Positions 32,654-44,707 of a DNA stretch of 64,000 nucleotides are shown here, in pieces. The stretch covers positions 6,824,186-6,888,185 of the forward strand of contig OX442317.1 in assembly GCA_949358305.1 (NCBI GenBank). The letters run 5' to 3'. How positions within the stretch are numbered: position 1 is the first letter of the stretch; every line of letters starts with the position of its first letter. The DNA comes from Strigamia acuminata. Taxonomy: Eukaryota; Arthropoda; Chilopoda; Geophilomorpha; Linotaeniidae. The notes beneath the pieces were generated by a model. That model was given only the letters and a program-made list of their open reading frames with translations, made no database searches and was not told the DNA's origin. Made by a program: the position numbers and the translations under genes.

Positions 32654-32801
32654 TAGACAACTCCGTTTGTCAAATCGAGTTCCCACAACTCGATTCGACA
32701 ATTGGATTCGGATTGGAATTCATTAAATAATGTCAGCAGCCTGTAGCATTCCATTGTTGCGCATTGTAATTGAATCACATTTTGGTGTGAACACAACTCC
32801 A

Positions 32802-35383
32802 TCCAAGTGAATATTGGAACTCTGTTCAGTTTGATCTGATCCGGCGGATTAGATCCAGTCAAACTCGATCCGTTGGTGCAAACATTGTATTACACGAGTT
32901 ACATTCTAGAATGTCAACCCGTGTTAATTCTCGTGTTGTCAATTCTTTACTGAATGCATTCACACATTTTTAAACTGACAAACGCCAGTTCTTTAAACTC
33001 TATGTACACAAGAATAAACACATTGTTTGTTGATATTGATGTCAAATGCAGATCCGTGACAAATATATTGCACATGCAATATTCGTATCCGTAAATTTTC
33101 AATTTAATTTTGCAACTTTCAGATAAAAGAGGGAAAAAGACATATCTAAACAACATTTCCCCACGAAACATTCAAAATGGCAATAAATTTTTTAATTAAA
33201 GTGACTAACACGCACAAAGCAAATTGTAAACATGTCTTCAAATGCAAATTTAATTTTAAGCCAAAATCCCCCCCCCTTCCCCCCTTCATAAATCAAAGTA
33301 GAAGGATTCAAGAAAACAAGGAAGAAAAAGAAAAACGAAGACTCAACCTAATCTCACACAACCGAGAGACTTCTATATCTAACAACATCTGGGGCCTCGT
33401 GCAGAATCCCAAGACAGCGCACAGAGGTCATCTCGCGTCGAATGTATAGGTCAGAAAATGCTTTTTATTTTCTAAGCACCAAAAACGTTACACTGCTGCA
33501 GGAAAATTCAACATGCTTATTCCAAACTCAAACTTTCCCTTTTATGGCTTACAGAAAATTTAAGGCAACATTCCTTATCTAAATGTTGCATTTAAGTCGA
33601 CGTCTGACTCACTTGTCGTGTTTTTTTATCGCTACAAAATACGTCTGATAAAACTTTTCTATACGGCTTTCATCTTATTTGTCGCTTGGGTGAATTTCAA
33701 ATTGCATTTGAATGGTATTAATACATTTAACATTAAAATGGATTTCCAACAGACAGCTTTAGAGATATGCCAATAGTTCACAGCATAAACTATTACATTT
33801 TTTATTATTGACTCTTAAATAACAAAATCCCCTTTCAAATACGCAGAAAAATAAACCACATACCTCCAAACCAAGATAAATAAAGTTCAAGATGACTTTC
33901 AGGGGTGTAAGAAAGTCGAAGCCCAGCAAACAATTCATGGCTGCAAATCGAACCACACGTCTTTGTTCGCCAGACAGGTGCACTACCACTATGTGTTATC
34001 AACAACTCCAACCAAATAATCCTCCCCATTCTTCAACTACGGGGTGATTAGTTGACTGTGATGATTTGGTTCGAGTTCCTGGTAACACAGTGGTGTGTTC
34101 TGCGCTTGGATTGTATAGATGGGAAGTGGATGTAGTTGGATGGAAATGGACACGAGGCAGTGGTTGTAAGAATATCTGCATGAATGGACTTTATTTGCAT
34201 AAAAGTACAGGTGGCGCAGTACGCAATCTCGTAATGTCACGAGAACGCGATGTGCATGACGTGCGTCACAATTAAACAATGAAAAGAATGTACAGAATTG
34301 GAGTACGAAACACTCCACACAGAACTTGTGGTTCCATTCCCAGTCCTGGAATTCAATGCCATAGTGTATTGTTTTGTAAACAAAACAATAAATGCATTCA
34401 AACTTCAAAAGACAAATTGACTTATTCGTCTGAAACAACTTCTGGGCAGAAAATGACGTTCTTAAGATAGAACTACGTCTAGGAGAACTATGTGACGGAT
34501 GCAATAACCAAAATAAACAATACAACGATATAAAAGAATTCCAAGAATACACAGTGCTGCAATAAAAAGCAATTCCCATCAAGAAATGGCACTAAAAACA
34601 CAACCTAGTACCACTTGATAGAATTCAAATTAACGTTTAAAGATTAAGAAAAATTGAAATTACTTCTTTGACTTAAGTGGCCACTTGCCTGGATAAAAAA
34701 TCTGTCGGTTCTCCTTCAATTTAATGACCAAAACTGTATAGTGGTTCCACTAATTACCGCCAATGACCCAACCGAGAACCCAACTAATTTTAAACACTGG
34801 AAAGGGACCGTATGGTAGACCTGAGCAATGCTGTCTGTCCAGTAAGTCAAGTTTTAACCGCTAAAATACCAAAACCGTAACGCCACTGGAAATTACTGCT
34901 GCTACGCAAATAAATAGCGAATTTTTCAACATTAAAATTTAAATATAGTTAGAGGTAATTGTGTAGCTGCAATATATTTTTTTTTCTTTAAAAAATCTCT
35001 CATCTCCAATTTTACTCGAATAAAATGTAAGTAAGCACGGGGGAAGGAGAAGGGGGAATCTGCAATAAGAATTCCTAACCTTCCAAACAACTTTCTGCTG
35101 CGTTAAACTTAACACCTTTCACAAGTTTTAGATTGCCACTGAATTCAACTCGAAACTTAGACCAACAACAGCCTACAACATTGTACAGAGTAAAAGCTTA
35201 AAACACTCAATAAATGCCTCGTTTGCAATGCTCTGTGAATGATGTAGTCAAAGTTAACAGGTTGGAAATTACGCCAATTCCCATCAAGCAACAACAAAAA
35301 CTATGCTATGTAAAGCTTTAAAAATAATTTCTCTAAAACTCTTTACGCCAAACAAAGATTGTGATATTACTGAATAAACAAAA
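32802..35383. other. Non-coding stretch with a family C-like fragment at its start
   Basis: About 32885-32940 contains CGTGTTAATTCTCGTGT, resembling the family C terminus, and a 14-bp palindrome ACATTCTAGAATGT. A C-rich run lies at 33268-33286. The minus-strand frame 34037-34582 (181 codons) is the longest here but has no domain signal and is not called. Confidence 0.5.
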
Positions 35384-35638
35384 TATTCAAAAATATTTTT
35401 TTACAATATACCGGTATTGTTTTTCACTTAATTCATTCCAAACTGTACAGCATGATGCAGAATTAAGTATAATGCATTCATACCACAATTGAATAAATTC
35501 ATTTTGAAAATGCATTCACATTTGACTAATAATAAATATATTCCCATTTGCAACCCAACAACATGCAAAAATATATTACAAATTGCATTCTCGTAAAACC
35601 CAACGCACTGCAATATAATTCCAACGTATTTTTCAACC
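35384..35638. mobile_element. MITE, family A copy A5 (about 255 bp)
   Basis: The left end starts ATTCAAAAATATTTTTTTAC; the right end runs GCAATATAATTCCAACGTAT then TTTTCAACC. The inner segment ATTCTCGTAAAACCCAACGCA matches copy A6 (ATCCTCGCGAAACCCAATGCA). Decayed, non-coding. Confidence 0.65.
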
Positions 35639-36675
35639 GTGTGGACAATTTCAATGGGAATTAATTTATCAATGTCAAAATTTTATATAATAAACTCCGG
35701 TTAATTTATCCATCAAGAATCAACCGCCTTTATTCTTTAAAGCCTATTTTGTAACGATAAATTATGCTTTTGCCACATTTCAACTGATGCTCTTATATTC
35801 GCACTTCTGGGATAGCGAGAACTGAGCGCTTTAGTCACTTGAATGGTCTATTAGGAAGAAGGGGAAAAGGATGAGATGTTGGCGAAGCATCTCGTACAAT
35901 GTGGCAATGATGTCAGCAGCGACGCATTTAGTTTGATGAGCCACAAAATCTCCGAAGAATGAAGCCTTCCATCCCACATCAAATGGTGATAAATCGGCAA
36001 AAGCATGTCACGAACTCCGTCCTAAGAATATAACATGAAAAAGAAGAAAGAAAAAACTCCGTTCAACCTCAACTCAAAACTTTGTGGTTATAAACGAAGA
36101 GAAGAAAATTCCTTTTCTCTCTTGGTCGCTCTGTTGTGAAGAATGTGCAAGATAAACTGACCAGAGAACAATTAGTGTGGAGTAGAAGAGAGTGAGTGTG
36201 CAGTCGCCATGCGAGCTCAAAGCTGAAAAGAATTAAACACGACCGAAGCGTCAATAGTAATCTTCGACTGGCCACCCAGTCACAAGAGAGGCAGAGCCAA
36301 CAGGGACTGTGACTATGTCTCCAGTGATCACAAAGAAGTTGATAGAAATTCTTCAGGACTTGCTTAGACGAGCACCGAGCAAAATCCGCTCTGATTACTC
36401 GCGACAGTGATCTTCTTGCGCAAGGTGCACACCATGTTAGATATATGTACAGCAAATCTGATTGCATTAAGCATCTCATACTGAATTTAAGTATGTTTTT
36501 GATGGCCCACTTTACAATGGGTGTAATAAAGGATTTGCAAGGCTTATTAAAAAATAAAAAAAATAAAAAATAAATTCACTAAATTCTGATACTGGCTTCT
36601 CTGCAGTGCAAGTGTGCATTTCAGCTAATCTAAAAAACGAAACAAACTACAACTAAATTGACAGTTGTTTTAATA
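35639..36675. other. Non-coding stretch
   Basis: No recognised gene. The minus-strand frame 36069-36479 has no domain signal. Confidence 0.5.
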
Positions 36676-36842
36676 CAGTTAAAACTCTTTATAACGAATC
36701 GCGATATAACGAATTATCGATATAAAAAATACCTAAAAATGGCTGGTTTGTTAAAAAAAATTCGGTATAACTAAATCTCGTTATAACAAATCGATATTTG
36801 CGATTTGTTCCTTGCGATTCGTAATAAAGAGTTTACTTCCTG
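36676..36842. mobile_element. Pogo-like MITE P2 (about 167 bp)
   Basis: The left end starts CAGTTAAAACTCTTTATAAC after a TA (36674-36675). The right end inverted reads CAGGAAGTAAACTCTTTATT, so the outer part is decayed and the right TA is lost. It shares TTATAACGAATCGCGATATAA with the other pogo-like copies. Confidence 0.75.
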
Positions 36843-39800
36843 ACCAAGAGACGACATACAATCCGTTGCTGTGGGTAACAGTCAATGTAAACAATATCAA
36901 AACGTATTAATATTCAATGGATTGGAAATTGGAAAACAAGCTTTTAATTTAATTTAATTTATTCAATAAAATTCCTGATGTAATAAACATTTTTTTTTAA
37001 AATATAACCAAAAATACAAAAAACTCTTCTCTTGTAATTATCGGATACATTTTTCTCAATCCAACACCGAATCCAACCGTAACCAATTTCGAGCAAAATT
37101 CACTTATAAATCGATTAAACGTCAAGCGCTAAAAAAAACTCCATACTTTACTACGCTCATCAATGGTAATTGGGCCTCGTTTAATTGCAAAAGGATTTCA
37201 AAGTGAAGATTAGAGCTTCTAGAATGGCTGCACAAAGTCTTTCCTTTGAAATATGAGCCAACATCTCATACAGGGCTTAAACTTATCCCAGACTAAATTG
37301 TCTCCCATTTTTATTCTATTCCATGTTTTTTTCTCCCCCTATTCTTTTTTCTCTCAATGGAAACATACATTTTGCAAAGATTTGATGTGAAACGATCCTT
37401 ATCTCCACTGAAATTAGCCCAGATGCTGCAAAACGTGGTATTACTCATGTAAGAATTTGCACCAGGTGCTTTCAATTCCATTTCAATGTTATTATTGCGA
37501 GCTATAAACATTTCTGATCGAAATAAGTGAATCTGCACCCACACACCCACTCGAGATATAAATAAATGAATGTATATCCCCGTTTAGGCGTTTACTACAC
37601 CAACACATTACAGAAAATTACCTCTAAAATTCACCCAAGATGGAAATATAATCAGTTGCTACACCAACATTGATCTGTGGTGCGACCCTCAAGCGGCCAA
37701 TTTAAAAAATAAGCATCAGCACTTCTTAACTTTGCCAAGCTTTAAGCTGTTTCCTCAGAGATAAAAACGTTGCATCGACTCACTGAATGCACAACAAAAA
37801 CACATCACATTCCTATAAATTTAAATAGTTCTAGCGCGGCGCATTAAGCCGAATACTAAAGGTAAAAATAACATTCGATTTTGAATCAACACACGAGCTC
37901 TTTAGCCACAACAAACAACACGAAAAACAATATTCATTGCCTGTAACACAGTCTTTTACAACGGCTATGTGATCGTTTATTGTGAGTAATAACATTTTAC
38001 TGTGCTTATGCTAGACGGCCTTAGAGCCTTAATGTGATGTCTAAACGAGCGAGAATTATTTAAAATTCCTTAACAATGAAATGCACTAATGCAGAGAAAC
38101 ATTTTTGCAAAGTTTCTACAAATTTTATTTTCATTCTGCAATTTTTTTAATAGTTATTGCTGAGAATGCTGCACCAAGTCAAATAGGTAATTAATACTCG
38201 CCATCTTGTAGCTTGCTGCTGCTCCTTAATTATAGTTCTTATCTTACCTTAATTAAACAACAAACTTAGCATTTAAAATTGTACAAATTAAACAAAATGT
38301 TGTGAGTAAACAATTTACAAGCAAAATATTATTGTGTTTGTAGCTTGCCGTAGTGTTTGTCACAAGTTGCCCAACTTTCACGATTTAATGCTGAAATACA
38401 ATCGCCAATCACAAAGCGACTTGCCGAGCAAAAAAAGTCTTTCATTAGTAATTCCTACGTACAATTCCCGGCATAATCGACATTCCTTTCGATAAAACAA
38501 AAACAATTGTCATAATCAATATTCACATTTAATTATATTTTTTTTATCGCGATTCATTGTGCAAAAAAATTCTTTTTTTCACACGTGATTGCAAAACAAA
38601 AGTGAAACAATAATATTCCAACAAAAAAATCTGCACTTGAGCATAATTAATTTCGTCATTGCTTGGGCATGGTATTTAACTTCAAAAAAATAAAAAAAAA
38701 AAACCGCTGCAGACTCAAAGGGCGGCATCATCAAAAAAAAAGCTAGAGAAAAAAAGCTAGGGAATTATACCTGGTTCAGTGGGCGTAATACCATAAATAC
38801 GCTTCAAAAAACACAGGTGTATTTGTTAATTATAATTCCAAATAAACGAGAGAGTAAGAAAAGAAAAGAAAAAAAAAACCCACAGTTTTCAAAGTGTTGG
38901 ATTGCCAGCAGTGTTTCTGCTTCCCTTTGTTTCGCAAAAAATTAATTGAATTGTTTTCAACAATTGTTAAAATTGGATTGCGTAATTAAAACAAACTGGA
39001 AATCTGTATTGAAGAACGTCGTGCAAAATCCACAACAGAATAATGCATTTCGTGCGATTTAAAGCGAAGATTTACGTGGAGATAACGTCACTTTAGTAAT
39101 GAAAAAAAAAATTCTTTAAAATATTTAAAATCAGTTTTTTTTTCCGTTGAAATGTCACACGTCGTTCAATAAAATGTATTAAAAGCGACTAACGTCCATA
39201 TTCAACACGCCATCTAACATTTTCCGTACTGATAAAAAAAATATATATAAAATATAAAAAAAAGTCAAAACCTCTCCATTTTTTTCTTCTTCTGGAAAAT
39301 ACAATCTAAAAAAAATATATATAAATATATATAATAATCAATCATCCATCATAGGTTTGTAGCAAAAATGGCAGCAAGTAAAACTCATCTCAAAGAAAGG
39401 AATCCAGAGAAAAAATAAAAAATAAAATTTTTTTAAATTCAAAAAAATCCAAAAATCTTCGGAAAAAAAATTTAAAAAAAAAACCGAAAAGATAGAAGAG
39501 AAAATAAAATGAGGCTACATGCAAGTTTAATGAGTGGAACAATGCAAATATAAAATAATCAGCACACACAGACCGCAGGTATATCCCAAGTTTCACACAT
39601 GTTGCATAAATATGTGTTATCGTGCAATCGAAAATCCCGCAGAGACTCATTTTCCTATACAATTACTAATGAACTTTATGTACACACCGTGACATATATA
39701 ATTGAAAAGTACGTGGAATGAATAATTTTTAATGCCTCAACCCAAAACCAAAAATAACACATAATCGAGTTACATTAGCCTTTTAAATGAAAACTAATTC

Positions 39801-40649
39801 ATATTCAAATATTTCTACAAACCCACGTGGGAATCAAACTTCTAGTTACCAAACCCGAAATTAAAAATTAAAAATTCAGCAAATTAACTTTCTCACTTCA
39901 TACGTACACATTGGCCCGCCATTAAACCCCACCGTACGCCTCACGTCAGCGCAAGGCGGCTTGACAAAAAAAAAATTAAATTTTTAGACTAAAAACCCAG
40001 TTTTGCATTCCCAACGAAAAAAAATTGATAAATTAAATATTTATTTAAATAAAGTGCACGCAAGATAAAAAGGAAAATCAATGCAGGAATTTGCTAAATT
40101 CCAACACTTGAGACTTGTGGTGTCATGCTCACCACACCTTTTGTCAAAGTAATTGCAGGTGGCGCACTTGACGTGGATGCTACTAAAGGTAATACAGCAT
40201 AAGACCAGTCGTGTCCCACGAGTGCGAAACACGAAAACCGCCCAGCATCCCAACGCTTGTCAGAATCGGAAACGGGGGAGTAAATATCAATCTTTCCTGC
40301 ACCACTACTGCATCACTGAACCACTAGGGGGAGAAAAGAATACACGTTTATGATATTTCTTATTTCCCTATTCTTTTCTTTCTTCTTCTTCTTCGTGTTA
40401 TTATATTTGGTTTTTGCATTTTAAGTATTGGAAAAACTATATATTAACTATATATTAACAATGTTATTTCTCATCACCTGACGTTATTTTTCCAAAGGTC
40501 TATTGAAAAGAAAAATTCAGTACATCAAATTTCTGTCACCAGATGTCACTGATCTTCAAACAATAAAATTAAACATTCAAAATCAACACAAAAAGTTTAA
40601 TGTATAAAACTTAATGTAATCCCTGGATTAAATTACGCGACCCCTGATT
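36843..40649. other. Long AT-rich non-coding stretch
   Basis: Low-complexity A/T tracts and TA-rich runs (39236-39345). No gene or family recognised. Confidence 0.5.
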
Positions 40650-40727
40650 TCAGAGACCGAAACACTTCCGTCCATATTCCATAAGTGTTTGATTAATTCG
40701 TTCAGCGACTCCATTTTGTTGCGGTAA
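40650..40727 (-). pseudogene. Relic of a Ty1/copia integrase
   Basis: Read on the minus strand, this 26-codon island (25 residues and a TGA) gives PQQNGVAERINQTLMEYGRK. This is the conserved end of the integrase catalytic core of copia-type retrotransposons (PQQNGVAER followed by an N-x-T motif), whose Glu is the third catalytic acid. Stops lie two codons before the island and at its end, and I could not recognise further copia coding on either side. It is therefore a short decayed fragment, too short for a simple frame search to report. Confidence 0.75.
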
Positions 40728-42062
40728 ATTTTATTTATTTTTTAATTAATTTTTAAGACTGTTCCAGGGTTGACATAAATCAGTAAAAAAAGGACCTACC
40801 ACTATCTTCTAATTGTACGCGAGCCTCTATTACCACAAGCCTCCATTTGCGCACGGAAGAAATTTTGTTTTGCAAATAGCACACGGGTGCGCAATTATAA
40901 TTTATAAGATATGTGCAAACTTTCAAACAAAGTTATTAAAAACCACAACTTCAAACAACAATACGACTCAAGCTTCCTTTGCCGCCATTCCGAGCCCATT
41001 TAGTCGAGCACCGATACCGTCCACATCGATCTAAACATAAATATAAACAACCTATATATTCTGGCCTTTATTTTTACACTACATCATTAAAGCATGTAAT
41101 ATAATGGAGAGCTTCTTCTGCGTAACCTCTTCACAGTGGCCTCTCTTATCGATTCTTATTATCGTTAAAAGCCCTCTTTTTCTACCCATAACTCTCGATT
41201 GAAACTTACCACTTACTTAGTCACGTGGAAATTTATTGCACTTTATTTTTTCACATTAAATTCATGGGTTGCCATCTTTTATAACAATACATGCCCGCAC
41301 CAAGTCCAAAAAAGAAGAAGAAAAAAAATCTCACAACCCGATTTCCCTATCTCCCCAACAACACACTCTATTATCACACTATTTCCAATTACAAAATACT
41401 CTAGATTGATGTCCGTATGCTCAAACCGTTCTCACCAATCGTTAGGCCCGATCTTGAAATAGTGGAGTCACTATCGGACAGGAAAAAGACGAGCATTGCT
41501 TCCGAGAGCAGCAACAAAAATATCACCTATTTTTTTCTTTTCTTTTCTATTCTTTTCTTCCAATAACACACAGAATTGCAACAAGATAGGCCGGCGTCTT
41601 GAATCTTTTTATTTTCATTCTACTCTTTCTCGCGCTGGAAATTTCTTTAAAGAGACGACCCTCATACTTGATCAACGTCACAACCCAGGGAGCCTTGGAT
41701 ACCACTATGTAACCATAGCCGCTTCCTTTCAAGCTGAGATCTGAAGACAGAGACACAAAAACTGGCTCTTTGTCAAAGACAACTGTGCCAAATTCGGACG
41801 TAGCACAGATATTTTTAAAGACGATAAATATCAAAACACAAAAGGCTCTAACTGCGATATTGGTATTATTCTATTAAACTTGGCTCATTGCGTGTTTTGG
41901 CAAGTGGCTAAAACGACGAGCGAATGTCACATCGACAAATGGTCAAGTAATGAGGGCTTCTCTGTAATGGCCAAATTCGAAAACAAATATTTTCGCCTTT
42001 CTGGACATAAATCAGACTTCATCTTACAATTACAACTACAACAACAATTAGCACATACACAT
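40728..42062. other. Non-coding stretch
   Basis: No gene recognised. The part next to the copia relic (40728-40840) may be decayed retroelement, but no other motif is convincing. Confidence 0.5.
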
Positions 42063-42127
42063 GGTGATTCAAAAATATATTTTACAATAGAGCCGAAACT
42101 CCTTATAACGAATCGTATTTTTGAACC
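42063..42127. mobile_element. Mini composite element A4: family A ends around a pogo terminus (65 bp)
   Basis: The left end GGTGATTCAAAAATATATTT and the right end ATTTTTGAACC are family A termini. Between them lies GAGCCGAAACTCCTTATAAC then GAATCG, which matches the first 26 bp of the pogo-like terminus at about 23 positions. The junction with the left family A end is at essentially the same point as in copy A2. It looks like an internal deletion derivative of an A2-like composite. Confidence 0.7.
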
Positions 42128-42930
42128 ATATTGCTGAAAACAGTTAAATAAATAACAATTTTTTATAAAATTGAACGTCACTGAAGTCCAAATAAAATAC
42201 AAAACTTATAAAAAACATAACAAAAAAAAAAGCTAGATCCTGAATGACAGCAAATATACTTCTCCTATCGATGGATATATAAAAACACATCTCTTCACTT
42301 GACCTTTCCGTTCGTATCCTTGCATTTTACATGTCATCTATATCGAAATTGAAATCTGAACAAAAGAATAAATATCATCTGAGTAAATATCCGACATCAA
42401 TTCCATCCATTTGGAGAGAAAATGGCGGAGAGCCACAGAATGAGATTTCCTAAACGTTCTTCCCTTGCCAAGTTTATGGTCATCCACAAAAAGATAGGAT
42501 AATTTAGGTGACAGTTCACACTTAACGCTGCTGAGACTTTTGAAGAAAAAAAAATAACTTGGACATTTTAAAACAGTTTGAGATTTACAAACAGAATCTA
42601 CTTTCCACGACAGCAAAGAAGAAAAAATAAAACAAAAAATAAAAAAATAAGCTCCTAATCTTTTAAAAGCCACTGGACCTTCCCAGTATAGTCAAATAGT
42701 GTCACCATTCTCCTACAACAACTCCCAACAAAAAAGTTTAAAGTCATTCCAGAAATACCCTCGCAGCAGTTAAATTTAACCCAACTATGTAGGCAACAAC
42801 AGATAAAAGACAAAGAAACTACAAACAAACATAAATCAATAAGTCTTAAACTTTTCCCAAACCAAACATTAACATCTATCTTGAAATTCCTTCAGAAATA
42901 GCCGCATCAAAGCGGAAACATAACCCACAT
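42128..42930. other. Non-coding stretch
   Basis: The minus-strand frame 42338-42673 has no domain signal. Nothing else recognised. Confidence 0.5.
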
Positions 42931-43507
42931 GGTTCAAAAATATATTTTAGAATATACAGTCAAACGTCGTTATAACAAACCGCGATATAAGAATTTTTAT
43001 CGAATTTTTATAACGAATAGTTAAAAATGGCTTGGTTGGTTGGTTGGCCATAGAAAGTCATGTTAAAAAATTTTGATAATAGGGAGTTTGCGGTTGCCAA
43101 TTGTTCCTTATAATTATGAGTTACAAGCTCATAACTTCGTTATAATTTCGTTATAATTATAACGAACCGATTTCTCGGGACCCTTGCCATTCGTTATAAA
43201 GAAACATGACTGTATTACTCATCACTTTAATACTTATTGTAACATTATTTCAGCATGATTAAAATGCAAATCTATTGTTAGTTTGGTTAAATTTTGAAAA
43301 TTGTTTACTTTTTAATCATTTATCCAACTCGGCCAAACTTTTGTCCTGTACATTCCAAAATATGTAGCAATTACATTACTACCGTATATATATTATTATT
43401 ATTTATGTGTGTATTATTTGTACATTAAATAATGCAATTCATAATACATTTTACAAAATCTATTGCAAACTGCGTTGCAATATAATTCCAAAGAGTATTT
43501 TTGAACC
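42931..43507. mobile_element. MITE, family A copy A2, interrupted
   Basis: The left end starts GGTTCAAAAATATATTTTAG and the right end finishes ATTTTTGAACC. The right part (43400-43507) carries TTTGTACATTAAATAATGC, the inverted form of a block in copy A8, and GTTGCAATATAATTCCAAAG as in A5. It is split near its left end by the pogo-like MITE P3. Confidence 0.75.
42957..43212. mobile_element. Pogo-like MITE P3 nested in A2 (256 bp)
   Basis: The left end starts CAGTCAAACGTCGTTATAAC; the inverted right end starts CAGTCATGTTTCTTTATAAC. TA flanks both ends (42955-42956 and 43213-43214). The interior holds repeated TTCGTTATAA motifs and a GGTT tetranucleotide run. It is larger and more decayed than P1. 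Confidence 0.8.
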
Positions 43508-44437
43508 ATATGTGAAAAAATAGATTTTCTACAAAAGATTGAAATAATTTTGTGATTTCAGCACCAAATTTAGCTTTGTCAAAAATCAGTCTCAACCTCT
43601 CGCAGATGCTAAATGTTGAAGACAAGTTAATGGCCCTCCCGACTCACATCGCGCACTTCAAGCAGATGGTTGAGTTTCCAATGTTTTTAGACTACTTGGT
43701 CATTACTCTGCAAAGTTCGACGAGTGGGAGACAAACGCAGTCCCAAAATAAAAATAAAGATGAGGAAAAAATATCAAAAAAATGTTGTTTTTAGCTCCAT
43801 CTGTGCTGGAATGGAATCTTCACAGCAAAACTGTTCTCACTAACTGTAAATAATTGATCTAATTGTTTACTTAGAAAAAAAGTTTGGACCGCGCTTTTTC
43901 CCAAGTGTCAACAACGCTCATTGAATTTGGCATTGACGATGCCTATTTTTATTACTTTCTTTCTTCTCCTTCCTGCATTTTCTAATTAAAATTTCCAGCC
44001 TAAAACAACAAAATCTGTTTATTCAAGATTTATTGTTTATATTTTCAAATTATTTCGTGTGTTTAATTTGTTTTGAAGCCTCGCTTTGATTTTAACGCAA
44101 AACAACTGCAAACTTATCTGCCAAAACCAACTGTTTTAGCTCAATGAGCAAATACAAAGGCGGTATTAAGTTGATGCACATATGGGGAAAAAAGAAAACG
44201 ACAACTTATCTTCCCGTATCTCTACGATCTTTACACATTTTCAATTCCTTTGAATGCCTTTTCGTTACTTTTTTTAAACAAAATTTAATTGAAAAATAAA
44301 AAAGGCTGCAACTTAAATTCTTGGCAAGGTATTTGGAAAAACTCTTTCAAAATGACAATACTTTTATCTCATCTTCCTTCATATCTCAATTGAAAAGACA
44401 ATTATTTATCATGTCTCCTTAAACAAGTCTCCCACAT
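43508..44437. other. Non-coding stretch
   Basis: No recognised gene or repeat. Confidence 0.5.
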
Positions 44438-44707
44438 GGTTTCAAAAATACATTGAAATTATATTACATAAATACATTGTTGCGTGCTATTGATTTGAAA
44501 ATAATAATGTGACTCTCGGGCACCGGACTTTGACCCCTGTTACTGTAAGGGGTTTACGGGTTGGCTCCCGTAAACCTCCATTGTTCGCCATCTTGTTTAA
44601 TTATGTTTTATTATTGTACATTACTGACTCACAAATAATAATACATTTTGTAAAATATATTAAGAAATGCATTCCCAATATTATTATTTGTCAAATATGA
44701 ATATACA
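44438..44707. mobile_element. MITE, family A copy A3, right end missing
   Basis: The left end starts GGTTTCAAAAATACATTGAA. Inner blocks TACATTTTGTAAAATATATT and GCATTCCCAATATTATTATT match A1 and A8. No GAACC right terminus follows. The middle (44516-44624) does not match the family and is flanked by TGACTC on both sides, suggesting an insertion. Confidence 0.65.
44516..44624. other. Unidentified 109-bp insert with a hairpin, flanked by TGACTC
   Basis: It lies between 6-bp direct repeats TGACTC (44510-44515 and 44625-44630) inside family A copy A3. It contains a perfect 10-bp stem, GGTTTACGGG (44551-44560) with CCCGTAAACC (44567-44576), around a 6-nt loop. An upstream ACCCCT/AGGGGT pair is also present. 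It is GC-richer than its surroundings. No terminal inverted repeats are evident. Confidence 0.5.

Larger units (their letters stand above)
32153..32793. mobile_element. Inverted-repeat element, family D, containing a family B MITE
   Basis: A perfect 12-bp inverted pair TGTTCACACCAA (32153-32164) and TTGGTGTGAACA (32782-32793) bounds the segment. The element encloses the TA-flanked family B copy at 32239-32653, which leaves about 226 bp of its own sequence. Ends are less certain than for the other elements here. Confidence 0.5.

Noticed and set aside
34037-34582. 181-codon minus-strand frame
   Set aside because: Rich in Cys, His, Phe and Tyr without any motif; an opposing frame also exists. 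Not convincing as coding.
40728-40840. Possible further copia coding upstream of the integrase relic (EDSG-like residues)
   Set aside because: The spacing to PQQNG is too short for the family and several stops intervene. The resemblance is too weak to call.
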